NCBI GenBank assembly: GCA_030681645.1
Contig: JAUXRX010000056.1
Location: forward strand, 310,001-374,000
Direction of reading: 5' to 3'
Length of the DNA: 64,000 bases
DNA from: Archangium sp.
GTDB taxonomy: Bacteria; Myxococcota; Myxococcia; Myxococcales; Myxococcaceae
Positions 36,316 to 45,497 of the stretch are shown here, in pieces; positions within the stretch are counted from its first letter, which is position 1, and each line of letters starts with the position of its first letter. The notes under the pieces were generated by a model. The model was not told where the DNA came from. It was given only the letters and a program-made list of their open reading frames with translations, and searched no databases. The position numbers were made by a program, and so were the translations under genes.

Positions 36316-37854
36316 ATGGGCATTCCGTTCGGGCGCTACCAGCTGCTGAAGAAGATCGCCTCCGGCGGCATGGGGCAGGTCCTGCTCGCCAAGAAGGGTG
36401 AAGGCGACTTCGAGAAGCTCGTGGTGCTCAAGCGCATCCTGCCGCACCTGGTCGAAGACGAAGAGTTCTTCACCATGTTCCGCGACGAGGCGAAGATCAC
36501 CATGCGCCTCGATCACCCGAACATCGCGCGCATCAACGAGTTCGGCGTCGAGGCGGGCGTTCACTACATCGAGATGGAGTACGTCGCCGGTGAAGACGTG
36601 CGCCGCATCGAGAAGCGCGCCGCCGCCGCCAGCAAGGGCATCCCCATCGGCATCATCCTGCGCATCATCGCGGACGCCGCGGCGGGCCTCGACTTCGCGC
36701 ACAAGGCGAAGGACGCGAAGGGCGTGCCGCTGGGGCTGGTGCACCGCGACGTGAGCCCGCAGAACATCCTCATCGGGTTCGACGGCTCGGTGAAGCTGAT
36801 CGACTTCGGCGTGGCCAAGGCCGCGGGGCGCGCGCAGCACACCGCCACCGGCATCTTGAAGGGCAAGTTCCCCTACATGTCGCCCGAGCAGGCCGAAGGC
36901 GACGAGCTCGACGCGCGCAGCGACGTGTTCGCGCTGGGCATCGTGCTGTGGGAACAGCTCACCGGCCGGCGCCTCTTCAAGGGCGAGAACGATCTCGCCA
37001 CCCAGCGCCTGGTGCGCGCCTGCCAGGTGCCCGCGCCCTCGAGCGTCGAGCCCTCGGTGCCCGCCGGTCTCGACCCCATCGTGCTCAAGGCGCTGGCGAA
37101 GGAACCGAAGGACCGCTTCGCCGACGCAGCCGAGCTGCGCAACGCGCTCGAAGACTTCGCCCTGCACAACGCCATTCCCACCTCGGCGTCCAGCCTCGCC
37201 ACCTTCATGCAGGACCTCTACGCCGAGCGCATCGCCAAGGAAGCCGACCCGCGCTTCTTCGAGGAAGACTCGGGCCTGACCGACCTCGACGTGGGCGGGC
37301 TCTCGAAGCCGGCCACGGCCAGCGGCGCCACGGTGGTCGATCGCAACAAGCTCCCCCCGGGAAACGCCACGCAGGTGGTCGGCACCCAGGTGCTGCCCCC
37401 GCCCTCGCAGACCTCGCTGCCGAAGGTGGTGGCCGCGGTGGTGGTGCTGGTCGCGCTGCTCGGGCTGGGCGGCTGGTACGCGACGCGGCCCGGCGTGAAG
37501 CCCACCGTCGAGACCGTCGAGGTGCCGGTGAAGCCGGTGACGGGTGCCGGCACGGGTGAGACGCCTCCGCCCCCGCAGCCGCTGGTGGTGCGCATCGAGT
37601 CCGAGCCGCCGGGCGCCAGCATCGAGCTCGCCGGGTCGCGCGTGGGGCAGACCCCGTTCGACGCGCGCGTCGAGAAGGTGAAGCTGCCGGTCGCGCTGCG
37701 CCTGTCGGCTGTCGGCTACGAGACGCTCGACGCCCAGCTCACCGACATGACCGGGCCCCTCCTCTCTCTCTCCCTCAAGAAGAAGCCGGCGGTGGTGCGG
37801 CCGAACACGGGCGGCAGCTCCGGCAAGAACCCGGACATCAAGACGTCGCGATGA
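36316..37854 (+). CDS. Transmembrane Ser/Thr protein kinase with PEGA domain
   Basis: A 512-residue kinase. G-loop ASGGMGQV, Lys39, H-R-D-V-S-P-Q-N with Asp145 (the S-P-Q-N variant common in myxobacterial kinases), D-F-G at 163, M-S-P-E-Q. A Pro/Thr-rich juxtamembrane stretch leads to one membrane helix (about 371-390), then a Pro linker and a PEGA domain (residues about 425-485, IESEPPGASIELAGSRVGQTPF) facing outside, probably binding envelope components. The ATG at 36316 is used; the TTG 12 bp upstream is unlikely. Stop overlaps the next gene (ATGA). Confidence 0.93.
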   Translation: MGIPFGRYQLLKKIASGGMGQVLLAKKGEGDFEKLVVLKRILPHLVEDEEFFTMFRDEAKITMRLDHPNIARINEFGVEAGVHYIEMEYVAGEDVRRIEKRAAAASKGIPIGIILRIIADAAAGLDFAHKAKDAKGVPLGLVHRDVSPQNILIGFDGSVKLIDFGVAKAAGRAQHTATGILKGKFPYMSPEQAEGDELDARSDVFALGIVLWEQLTGRRLFKGENDLATQRLVRACQVPAPSSVEPSVPAGLDPIVLKALAKEPKDRFADAAELRNALEDFALHNAIPTSASSLATFMQDLYAERIAKEADPRFFEEDSGLTDLDVGGLSKPATASGATVVDRNKLPPGNATQVVGTQVLPPPSQTSLPKVVAAVVVLVALLGLGGWYATRPGVKPTVETVEVPVKPVTGAGTGETPPPPQPLVVRIESEPPGASIELAGSRVGQTPFDARVEKVKLPVALRLSAVGYETLDAQLTDMTGPLLSLSLKKKPAVVRPNTGGSSGKNPDIKTSR

Positions 37855-39332
37855 AGCCGCCGCCGCCGAAGCGCGTCGCAGCGGTCACCGCGCCGAGCCC
37901 GGAGAAGTGTGAGCGCCACGGCGCGCTCGCCGGTTGGAAGTGCACCATCTGCCACGAGCCCCTCTGCCCCGACTGCGCGGCGCTGAAGGTGGTCTCGCCC
38001 ATCACCCTGCTGGCGTGCGGGCGGTGCGGCGAGATGGCCGAGCCGATCCTCTGGAGAAAGAGCCAATCGGCCTCGCTGGCGCAGCGGCTGCCCGGGGCGT
38101 TCACGTTTCCCTTTCGCGGTGAGGGCCTGCCTGCCTGGCTGGGCATCTCGATGTTCCTCTGGGCCTTCTCGTTCCTGGGCCTGCTGGGCGGCGTCATCGG
38201 CTGGGGCATCACGCTGGCCAGCCTGTTCGGGCTCACCCGGTCCACCGCGCGCGGCGGCGAGAGCCTCGAGCTGTCCGACTTCCAGGACCCGCTCAGCTCC
38301 ATCCTCATGCCGCTGGTGCGCTTCACCCTGGTGATGTTCCCCGCGTGGGGCGGCACCTTCCTCGCCGGCTGGTTTCACCTGCCGTGGCTGTACTGGGTCT
38401 CGCTGGCCGTGACCGCGCTGTGGAGCCCGACCGCGTTCATCGGCGCCGCCGCCGGCACCAGCCTGGTGCACATGCTCAACCCGGTGCGGGTGCTGGGCGC
38501 GACCGCGCGCATCGGCAAGGACTTCGGCGTGTACCTGGGCGCACTGCTCGCCGTCGGAGCGCTGATGCTGCTGTCGGTGCCGCTGGCGCTGCTGGTGGAC
38601 AAGTACCTGCTGGTGCCGGTGCTCGGAGGCATCGCCACGCAGCTGGTGCTCGCGTACGCGCCCTTCGTCGGCGCGCGCGTGGCGGGGCTGGTGCTGATGC
38701 TGCACGGGCCGGTGTTCGGCTGGGGCGAAGACAAGGACCTGTTCGACCCGGTGCTCGGCGACACCCAGCCGCGGGGCGAGCTGCCGGTGAGGGAGAGCAC
38801 CCTGCCGCGTCACCTGCCCCAGTCGATCGAGCTCGAGCCCGAGGCGCCGCTCGAGCTGCCGCCTGCGCGCGCGCACGATCGTTTCGCCGCGCTCGAGCTG
38901 AACCCCGACGCGGACCGGCCGCCTGACGTGGCGCCCCTCGACGTGGCGCTGTTGCCCAGCTTCTCCGAGCAGTCGGCGGTCTCGATTCGCAAGGCGATGG
39001 CGGCGGGCAAGGCCGACGTCGCGCTCGACGGCTTCCGCTCGACCGGCCTCTCGGCGGCCGAGCAGCTGAGCTTCGACGAGCTGGTGTGGCTGGGCCGCAC
39101 CGCGGCCTCGCACATCGACTACGAGTCAGCCGAGCTCGCCTTCGCCAGGGCAGCCGAGCGCAAGGCGCCCCCTGAGGCCCTGGGGAGCGCGCGCGTGATG
39201 CTGGCGCGCCTGCTCGCCGAGCGGATGAACCGGAAAGACGACGCCGCGGGTTGGATGAAGCGGGTGGTGGCCGAGCAGCCCGACACGCCCGCAGCGACGT
39301 ACGCGCAGAGCTGGCTGAGCGAATCGAAATGA
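37851..39332 (+). CDS. Polytopic membrane protein with N-terminal B-box zinc finger
   Basis: A 493-residue protein. Residues about 20-57 form a B-box/zinc-ribbon (CERHGALAGWKC..C...CPDC...CGRCG). Then come about six hydrophobic helices (residues about 95-310) in the arrangement of DUF4013/Yip1-like membrane proteins, and a soluble C-terminal region of about 170 residues with TPR-like helices (YESAELAFARAAERKAPPEALGSARVMLARLLAERM). It is translationally coupled to the PEGA kinase and may be its partner or substrate; that is inference. Confidence 0.8.
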   Translation: MKPPPPKRVAAVTAPSPEKCERHGALAGWKCTICHEPLCPDCAALKVVSPITLLACGRCGEMAEPILWRKSQSASLAQRLPGAFTFPFRGEGLPAWLGISMFLWAFSFLGLLGGVIGWGITLASLFGLTRSTARGGESLELSDFQDPLSSILMPLVRFTLVMFPAWGGTFLAGWFHLPWLYWVSLAVTALWSPTAFIGAAAGTSLVHMLNPVRVLGATARIGKDFGVYLGALLAVGALMLLSVPLALLVDKYLLVPVLGGIATQLVLAYAPFVGARVAGLVLMLHGPVFGWGEDKDLFDPVLGDTQPRGELPVRESTLPRHLPQSIELEPEAPLELPPARAHDRFAALELNPDADRPPDVAPLDVALLPSFSEQSAVSIRKAMAAGKADVALDGFRSTGLSAAEQLSFDELVWLGRTAASHIDYESAELAFARAAERKAPPEALGSARVMLARLLAERMNRKDDAAGWMKRVVAEQPDTPAATYAQSWLSESK

Positions 39333-39354
39333 GTGTCGGGGACAGGGCAAACCA

Positions 39355-42123
39355 ATGAGACGTCAACTCCTGCTGGTCCTGCTTGCCGGCTGTTCCACCC
39401 TGCCGCGCCCCGGCCGCCCCGCGATGCCCGACGTGCAGTTCCGCATGCGCGACTTCCGCCTCGCGAACGGCATGCGCATCATCGTCGAGGAAGATCACGC
39501 CAGCCCGCTGGTGGGCGTCTTCACCGTGGTGGGCGTGGGCAGCTCGGGAGATCCCGAAGGCCGCGCGGGGCTGGCGCACCTCCTCGAGCACCTCGCCTTC
39601 CGCGCGCGCCCTTCCAACAAGGGCACCGCGTGGAATCAGCTCGAAGGCGCGGGCGTGGGCTTCCTCAACGCGATGACCAGCTTCGACGAGACGGTCTACA
39701 TGGAGACGGGCACGAAAGACCTGCTCCCCCAGCTCCTCGCCATCGAAGCGAGCCGCATGCTCGACCCGCTCAACGGCGTCGACCAGAAGATCTTCGAGAT
39801 CGAACGCGAGGTGGTGCGCAACGAGCTGCGCCAGCGCGGTGAGAACGCCATCGGGCCCGCCTTCAACTTCCTCCAGGAAGCGGTCTTTCCCCCCGGGCAT
39901 CGCTACGCGCGGCCCATCGGTGGCAGCCACGAGAGCCTGTCCACCCTCACCTTCGACGACGCCAAGCAGTTCGCAGCCACGCACTACCGCCCCTCGAACA
40001 TGACGATGCTGATCATCGGCGACGTCGACCTCGCCACCGTGCAGGACACGCTGGCGAAGGGCCTGCCCGGCCCCGTGTTCCAGCCGCTGCGCCCCACCAA
40101 AGACGCGTTCCCTCCGCGCATCTCCGGGCCGGCGATGGAGCCGCCCGAGCCCCCGAAGACGGTGTTGCTCACGCGGCAGTCGACGGTCGCCTCGCCCGAG
40201 CTCTACGTGGTGTGGTCGCTGCCGCGCAGCTTCGACGCCGAGACGGTGTTGCTCGACTTCGTGAACGCCGCGGCGAACCGGGAGCTGGGCGAGGCCTTCT
40301 TCTCCGACCCCGACATCGTCAGCGTCGGCGTCTTCCCCGTGCCGGGCGCCGAGGCGTCGATGCTGGTGGCGCAGGCGACGCTGCGGAAGGGCGATCACCC
40401 CGAGCGCTCGATGGAGCGGGTGCTCGATCAACTGGTGAAGCTCTGGGCCACGGGTGAAGCCGGCCGGGAATACGCGCTCGATCCAACGCGCGCGGTGATC
40501 GAGACCGAGAAGGCCTTCAGCCGAATGCGCAACGCCGCCCTCATGCAGATGACGCTCGCCGCGGAAGACATCAGCACGCGGGGCAGCGAGCGCGCGATGT
40601 CGGCGCACTTCACGGGAGATCCGCTCACGTACAGCCGGCGGCTGCGCGCGCTGGCGAGCATCACGCCCAGCCAGGTGAGCACCTACGCCGAGAAGTACCT
40701 GCAGCGCGGCCGCGCGCGCGGCGTGCTGGTGATGCCCTTCCCCCCCGAGAGCAAGGACACAGCGGCCGGCGCCACCGGGCTCGCCCCGGCAGGCACGGAC
40801 CCGCTCACCACGCCCTTCCCGCCCGAGGCGGTGACGAAGCTGGGCCGCGCGCACACGGGCCACGCGAACGAGACCATCGTCACCGCGAAGCGCGAGCACA
40901 TCGTGGAGACCCTGCCCAATGGGCTGCAGGTGGTCGTGCACAAGCGCCGCAACTCGCTGCCGGTGGTGGTGGTCGAGCTCACCTTCACCACGGGGTCCGG
41001 TGGCACCGAGCCGGCCGGCGCGGCGGAGCTGGCGCAGAACGTCGCCGCGCCGAAAGGCCACGCGTACGGCGCGGGCGGTGACTTCGGTATCGAGTGGCTC
41101 AGCCGCGTGGGCGTCGACCGCTCGCGCATCGTGGGCAGCGGCGCGAACGGAAACCTGCCGAACATGCTGGCGCAGCTCTCCGAGCGGGTGACCACGATGC
41201 ACGTCGACTCGTCGGTCCTGGGCTTCTTCAAGTCGGAGTTCGCCGACTACTTCGAGCGCACCGAGCAGCTCCCCGTCATCAAGGCCGAGCGCGAGCTGCA
41301 GGCGGCGCTCTTCAAGGGCCACCCGTGGGGCGTGACCACGGGCATGGCCGAGCAGAAGAAGCTCGGCGCAGGCGAGGTGCAGCGTTGGTTCGAGCGCGCG
41401 TGGTCACCTTCGAACGCGGTGCTGGTGGTGACGGGCGACCTCGACGCCGAGGCCACGCTGGCCGAGGTGAAGAAGTGGCTGGGCCCCTGGACCGCCGCGA
41501 AGGACCCGTTCGCGAAGGTGCCTTCGCCCACGCTGCGCAGCGAGCCGCTGGTGGTGCAGGTGACGCACCAGCCCAACGCGACGCAGGCGCAGGTGCACCT
41601 CTCGTGTCTGGCCGACGGCCGGCAGGTCTCGCAGGAACTGGCGCAGCAGACCCTGGCGAGCCTGATGGCGACCTCGTTGTTCGAGAAGATCCGCGGCGAG
41701 CTGGGCGCGTCCTACGGCTTCGGCGGGCGCTCGACGCTGCTGATGGGCGGCGTGGGGCGCATCGACTGGAGCGGATCGATCGAGAACTCCCGGCTGCCGC
41801 AGGCGATGGCGGTGCTGGTGAACGCGGTGGACCACTTCGAGGGCGAGACGCTCACCGACCGCGCCATCGAGCGCGCCCGGTGGGACGTGGCGCGCGAGTC
41901 GACGCTCTCCGGCGCGACCGCGAGCACGGTGGCCGAGGTGCTCACCCGGCAGGTGCTGGCGGGCCGCAAGACGGACCAGGTGGGCGTGCTGTTCGAGTCG
42001 CTCTCGAAGGTCGGCCGCGACGAGCTGTCCACGGCGTGGCGGCAGTGCGCGGGGAACATGGTCCTGAGCATCGTGGGTGACGAGGCCCGCACCCGGGCGG
42101 CGCTGAAGCAGGCCGGTCTCTAG
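39355..42123 (+). CDS. Zinc M16-family peptidase, double-domain lipoprotein
   Basis: A 922-residue protein (LLAGC lipobox, Cys13) built from two M16 halves in one chain. The first half has the inverted zinc motif H-L-L-E-H near residue 78, and the third ligand Glu in EREVVRNELRQR about 75 residues later. In the second half the zinc motif is lost (AELAQN in place of HxxEH), which is normal for the non-catalytic half. C-terminal segments ASYGFGGRSTLL and RARWDVARESTL match the family. Works as a clamshell protease on peptides or misfolded envelope proteins. The stop is followed at once by a palindromic element. Confidence 0.92.
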   Translation: MRRQLLLVLLAGCSTLPRPGRPAMPDVQFRMRDFRLANGMRIIVEEDHASPLVGVFTVVGVGSSGDPEGRAGLAHLLEHLAFRARPSNKGTAWNQLEGAGVGFLNAMTSFDETVYMETGTKDLLPQLLAIEASRMLDPLNGVDQKIFEIEREVVRNELRQRGENAIGPAFNFLQEAVFPPGHRYARPIGGSHESLSTLTFDDAKQFAATHYRPSNMTMLIIGDVDLATVQDTLAKGLPGPVFQPLRPTKDAFPPRISGPAMEPPEPPKTVLLTRQSTVASPELYVVWSLPRSFDAETVLLDFVNAAANRELGEAFFSDPDIVSVGVFPVPGAEASMLVAQATLRKGDHPERSMERVLDQLVKLWATGEAGREYALDPTRAVIETEKAFSRMRNAALMQMTLAAEDISTRGSERAMSAHFTGDPLTYSRRLRALASITPSQVSTYAEKYLQRGRARGVLVMPFPPESKDTAAGATGLAPAGTDPLTTPFPPEAVTKLGRAHTGHANETIVTAKREHIVETLPNGLQVVVHKRRNSLPVVVVELTFTTGSGGTEPAGAAELAQNVAAPKGHAYGAGGDFGIEWLSRVGVDRSRIVGSGANGNLPNMLAQLSERVTTMHVDSSVLGFFKSEFADYFERTEQLPVIKAERELQAALFKGHPWGVTTGMAEQKKLGAGEVQRWFERAWSPSNAVLVVTGDLDAEATLAEVKKWLGPWTAAKDPFAKVPSPTLRSEPLVVQVTHQPNATQAQVHLSCLADGRQVSQELAQQTLASLMATSLFEKIRGELGASYGFGGRSTLLMGGVGRIDWSGSIENSRLPQAMAVLVNAVDHFEGETLTDRAIERARWDVARESTLSGATASTVAEVLTRQVLAGRKTDQVGVLFESLSKVGRDELSTAWRQCAGNMVLSIVGDEARTRAALKQAGL

Positions 42124-42167
42124 TCTCCCTCTCCCTGCGAAGCGGGGAGAGGGCCGGGGTGAGGGGC
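42124..42167 (+). repeat. Palindromic intergenic element, copy 6
   Basis: Stem CTCTCCCTGC / GCGGGGAGAG with triloop GAA and tail GGCCGGGGTGAGGGGC. Begins directly after the M16 peptidase stop codon and ends 5 bp before the stop of the convergent coiled-coil gene, filling the whole gap. Confidence 0.88.
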
Positions 42168-42172
42168 ACACC

Positions 42173-42472
42173 TCACCCCTTCGACAGCCGCTCATTCTCC
42201 AGCAGGTTCCGCAGCCGCTCCTGCTCCTGGCGGGCGATCTCCAGCTCGCGGCGCAGCTGCTGCACCCGCGCGTCCCACTCGGCTCTCACCTTGTCCGCCG
42301 TCTCCAACCGCATCCGCAGCTCGCCGCTGTTCGCCTCGAGCTCGTGAATGCGCGCGAGCAGCTCCTCGGGCTTGAAGGCAGACAGCTCCCCCAGCCGGCC
42401 CCGCAGCTCCTTGGCCTCGTGCTGGGCCTTCTCCAGGGCGTCGCGCAGCTCCTTCTCCTCCGACGAAGACAT
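42173..42472 (-). CDS. Short coiled-coil protein
   Basis: A 99-residue protein that is almost entirely a charged coiled coil with heptad leucines (KELRDALEKAQHEAKELRGRL ... LRRELEIARQEQERLRNLL). No signal or other motif. The ATG at 42472 is used because the longer frame to 42592 runs into the neighbouring gene and has no coding look. Convergent with the M16 peptidase. Structural or adaptor role only guessed. Confidence 0.7.
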   Translation of the reverse strand: MSSSEEKELRDALEKAQHEAKELRGRLGELSAFKPEELLARIHELEANSGELRMRLETADKVRAEWDARVQQLRRELEIARQEQERLRNLLENERLSKG

Positions 42473-42513
42473 GGCCACGATTCTGGCGCGTGGCACAGGA
42501 CGCGGCCATGGCT
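42473..42513 (+). repeat. Start-region motif, copy 1
   Basis: GATTCTGGC, a 7 bp extra, ACAG, then CGCGGCCATGGCT; matches 45464-45497, where the same string ends on the ATG of the permease gene. Here it overlaps the upstream flank of the coiled-coil gene on the other strand. Confidence 0.45.
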
Positions 42514-42536
42514 GAGTTCGGGCCGGCCAGGCAGGG

Positions 42537-45377
42537 TCAGCCCCGGGTGACCCGAATGGTGAGGACGACCCCGGGCGGGACGCCGAAGACACTCTGAATC
42601 GGACCCAGGCAACTCAGCACCCTGGGTTCCTTCCACGACGGGTTGGGGCCCACCCCGGTGTTTCTCAGCTTCACCTCGCGCATCGCGCCTGCCTTCAGGT
42701 TCATCCACCAATCCGAATAGCTGAGCCTCACCAGCAAGCAGCGGGCGGTCAGGGGCGCAGCGTCCTTGAGGCGCAGCAATTCTTGAGGTGCGACCAGCTC
42801 CGGCTTCGAGACTGACAGCTGCACCACGCCGATGTCCGCCATGTCGGGCCGGTCGACCACCCAGGTCTGCGTACCCGGGGCGGCTACGACAGCGGGTGGG
42901 GCCACGCGCCGGGCCCGCGCGACGAGCGCCGCGGCGAGCGTCGTGCTCTTTCCGGGGACGATGTCGTTCTTCGCCAGGCGCGCCTGCTGTGGACACTTCC
43001 GGCCGGCGCACCCCTGCGCGAAGGCCCGGGCCGCCTCTTCCGGCCTCACCTCCTCGGGAAACTCGTTCGACAGCCATGCCATCGCCAGACACCCCGCGGG
43101 CAGGCCCAGGCCGCACGAGCGCCGCGCGCTCTCCACCCTTTCCACCGGCTCGAGTTGCTCACGCAGCGCGCGTCGAAGGCAGGACTCCGCGTCTGCCGCG
43201 TCGCAGCCGAGTGACGCGGCGAAGCCTTCGTTCTCAGGCACCTCGGCAGCCCGCGCACACGCGGTGCCGACGCCCGCGAAGCAGAGCTGACGGTCTCTCT
43301 CGGGGCTGCGCTCCAACAGCAGACAGTTGAGCAGCTCTCCCTGGCCACAGCGATCGGCTGCGACCTCGAGCGGGTTGCCGGTCTCGACCGCCGGGTTGAG
43401 TTCGCGAAGCGCCTCGCAGGCCATCGGCACGGCGCCCCGACAGGCCGTGGTCATGTAGGTCAGCGCGGTGGCCAGCTCCCGGGGGCCGAGCGGATCGACC
43501 GCCAGCAGGTGCTTTCCGAACTCGAAGCAGGCGTCGAGTGAACCGCCGGTCTGGCAGTCGACGAGACACTGCTCCCAGTCGCCCGACGCGCACACGTTCG
43601 AGCCGAGCTGTGGCACCCGCGGTCGCGGCAACAGGGCGCGGCGGCGCCCCGCGAAGAAGACGCCGCGCATGAGGAGCTCGCTTTGCTGCGGGCCGACCTC
43701 CATGGGGTACGCCGGACTGCGTTCGACGAAGTCCACGCCCTCGACGAAGGGCTGCACCGTCAGCTGCCCGGGAAGACATGGAGAGATGACCGCCGTGACG
43801 TGCGCGTAGCCGTCGGTCACTGGCACGGACGCGAGCCGGTAGCCCACCTGGGGAATCGCCTCGCGCTCTTCGGGCTGGAGGTGCAGCCCGCGCGCGACCG
43901 ACAGCCCCGCCCGGGTGATGCGGCCGAGGGGATCGGTGACTTGCACGGTCATGCCGATCGCGCACCGCTCGTAGCCATCGAAGTCGAGCTGGGCCCACGC
44001 GCCGCGGAGGTGGCCTCGCAAGAGCGCCTTGAGCCGCGCCGCGGGGACGATGGTGGTCAGGTTCGTCCCGCTCACGGAGATCACCGTGAGCCCGAGCAGC
44101 CGGTTCTGCGCGTCGAACACCAGCCCGCCGAGGTCAGCGGTCTGCACGCCGAGGTCGACCTTGAGGGCCTCCGCCGACGAGGCGCCCCACCACACTGCGG
44201 ACAGCGTGCCCTGGCGGAGCACCGTGCTGCCGGTGAGGTGCATCAGGTTCGCCCAGACCGGCTGGGTCTCGAGCAGCGGCGGCATCACCTCGGGCAGCGT
44301 CACTGCCTGCACGCCCCGCATGAGCCCCGTGCGGATCAACGCGAGCCCCTCGCTGGGTTGATTCAAGACGACCTGCGCCCAGGCACCGCCCCGCAACGCC
44401 CCCCCTTCCCAGCTCGACACGAGCACCGGGTGCGGCGTGGTTTCGGAGCCGACCACCCAGCTCGCCGTCGCCACCAGCATGGAGTCAGGCGTCACCTCGA
44501 GGATCGCGCCGACGCCCACGCCCAGCGCGCTCTGCACCACGGTCAGCGAAGGCAGGGGGGCGGACCGCTTCGACTCCCAGCGCGGGCCGAAGTGGGTCGG
44601 CCGCGGCGCTTCGGAAGCCCACGCGAGGTGAACGTCGGGGCGCACCCGGCCCACGAAGGCGAGCACGTGCTCCGCCGGCACGAGCTCGCTGAGCTCCGTC
44701 GTCGGGTAATACGCGGCCACCACGCCACGGAGCCGGCCGTCGAGGTCGACCGCCGCGCCGCCGCTGTTGCCGGGATTGACGCCGCCCAGAAAGAGCTCGA
44801 GCCCTCGCGCGTCGGTGCGCTGCGTGGGGAAGTTCGTGCCCGACGTCACGGTGACCGAGGGAAAACCGCCCTGCTCGAGATCGTCCGTGCCGTAGGGAAA
44901 GCCCGCGGCGAACAGCGCCGAGCGAGGCGGCAGACTGACGTGCGGCGCGAGGGTGAGCGCGCTTCGCCCATCCGGTGGAGCGGTCTCGAGGAGCGCGAGG
45001 TCGAGATCATCCGCGACTGCCAGCACCCTCCCCAGGCTCTCGCTCGGCAACCCCTGGCCGGCGTACCAGCTCACGCCCACGGCGCGGAACTGGTTCACCA
45101 CGTGCGCGTTGGTGATGATCAGTGCCTGGCCTGCGGCGTTGTGAATCAGCACGCCGGAGCCGGAGCCCGTCGGCGTCCTCAAGGACACGACCCCCGCGCG
45201 CAGGTGAGTGAGCACGCCGATGTCGAGAGGAGGCGTCACCTCGGAGAGGTGGTCGGCCTCGAGTTCGATCGCCTTCTGAACCGCGGGAGCCGGCGGACTC
45301 GCCACCGGCGGCGGCGCGGGACGGCACGCGCTCACCACCAGCAACACCACCCCGCCCAGAGCTCGCGTCCTCACCAC
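42537..45377 (-). CDS. Trypsin-like protease fused to a pseudo-protease domain and Sel1-like repeats
   Basis: A 946-residue lipoprotein (VVSAC lipobox). Residues about 55-260 form an S1/HtrA-type serine protease with an intact triad: His92 (T-N-A-H-V-V), Asp126 (D-L-A-L-L) and Ser205 (G-N-S-G-G). Residues about 275-450 look like a second, decayed trypsin fold, with ADLGGLVFD in place of the GxSGG loop and no His/Asp pair. A beta domain follows, then Cys-rich Sel1/TPR-like repeats (CLVDCQTGGSLDACFEFGKHLL, TTACRGAVPMACEALREL) and a C-terminal beta domain. Probably a periplasmic protease. GTG start at 45377, or 45374. Confidence 0.82.
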   Translation of the reverse strand: MVRTRALGGVVLLVVSACRPAPPPVASPPAPAVQKAIELEADHLSEVTPPLDIGVLTHLRAGVVSLRTPTGSGSGVLIHNAAGQALIITNAHVVNQFRAVGVSWYAGQGLPSESLGRVLAVADDLDLALLETAPPDGRSALTLAPHVSLPPRSALFAAGFPYGTDDLEQGGFPSVTVTSGTNFPTQRTDARGLELFLGGVNPGNSGGAAVDLDGRLRGVVAAYYPTTELSELVPAEHVLAFVGRVRPDVHLAWASEAPRPTHFGPRWESKRSAPLPSLTVVQSALGVGVGAILEVTPDSMLVATASWVVGSETTPHPVLVSSWEGGALRGGAWAQVVLNQPSEGLALIRTGLMRGVQAVTLPEVMPPLLETQPVWANLMHLTGSTVLRQGTLSAVWWGASSAEALKVDLGVQTADLGGLVFDAQNRLLGLTVISVSGTNLTTIVPAARLKALLRGHLRGAWAQLDFDGYERCAIGMTVQVTDPLGRITRAGLSVARGLHLQPEEREAIPQVGYRLASVPVTDGYAHVTAVISPCLPGQLTVQPFVEGVDFVERSPAYPMEVGPQQSELLMRGVFFAGRRRALLPRPRVPQLGSNVCASGDWEQCLVDCQTGGSLDACFEFGKHLLAVDPLGPRELATALTYMTTACRGAVPMACEALRELNPAVETGNPLEVAADRCGQGELLNCLLLERSPERDRQLCFAGVGTACARAAEVPENEGFAASLGCDAADAESCLRRALREQLEPVERVESARRSCGLGLPAGCLAMAWLSNEFPEEVRPEEAARAFAQGCAGRKCPQQARLAKNDIVPGKSTTLAAALVARARRVAPPAVVAAPGTQTWVVDRPDMADIGVVQLSVSKPELVAPQELLRLKDAAPLTARCLLVRLSYSDWWMNLKAGAMREVKLRNTGVGPNPSWKEPRVLSCLGPIQSVFGVPPGVVLTIRVTRG

Positions 45378-45463
45378 CGTCGAGCTTAGCCCTGACTGCG
45401 GTCGCCTTCAGCGATCCAGCGGCCGGAGGCCCGGAGAACGCTGCCGAAAGCCGACGAAGACCT

Positions 45464-45497
45464 GGCCGTGATTCTGGCACAGTGCGCGGCCATGGCT
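45464..45497 (+). repeat. Start-region motif, copy 2
   Basis: GGCCGTGATTCTGGCACAG then TGCGCGGCCATGGCT, the last ATG being the permease start at 45492. About 30 bases match 42473-42513 apart from a 7 bp gap. Confidence 0.45.

Noticed and set aside
42490..42505. TGGCAC sequence as a sigma-54 promoter (also at 45476)
   Set aside because: The matching GC at the -12 spacing is missing at both places.
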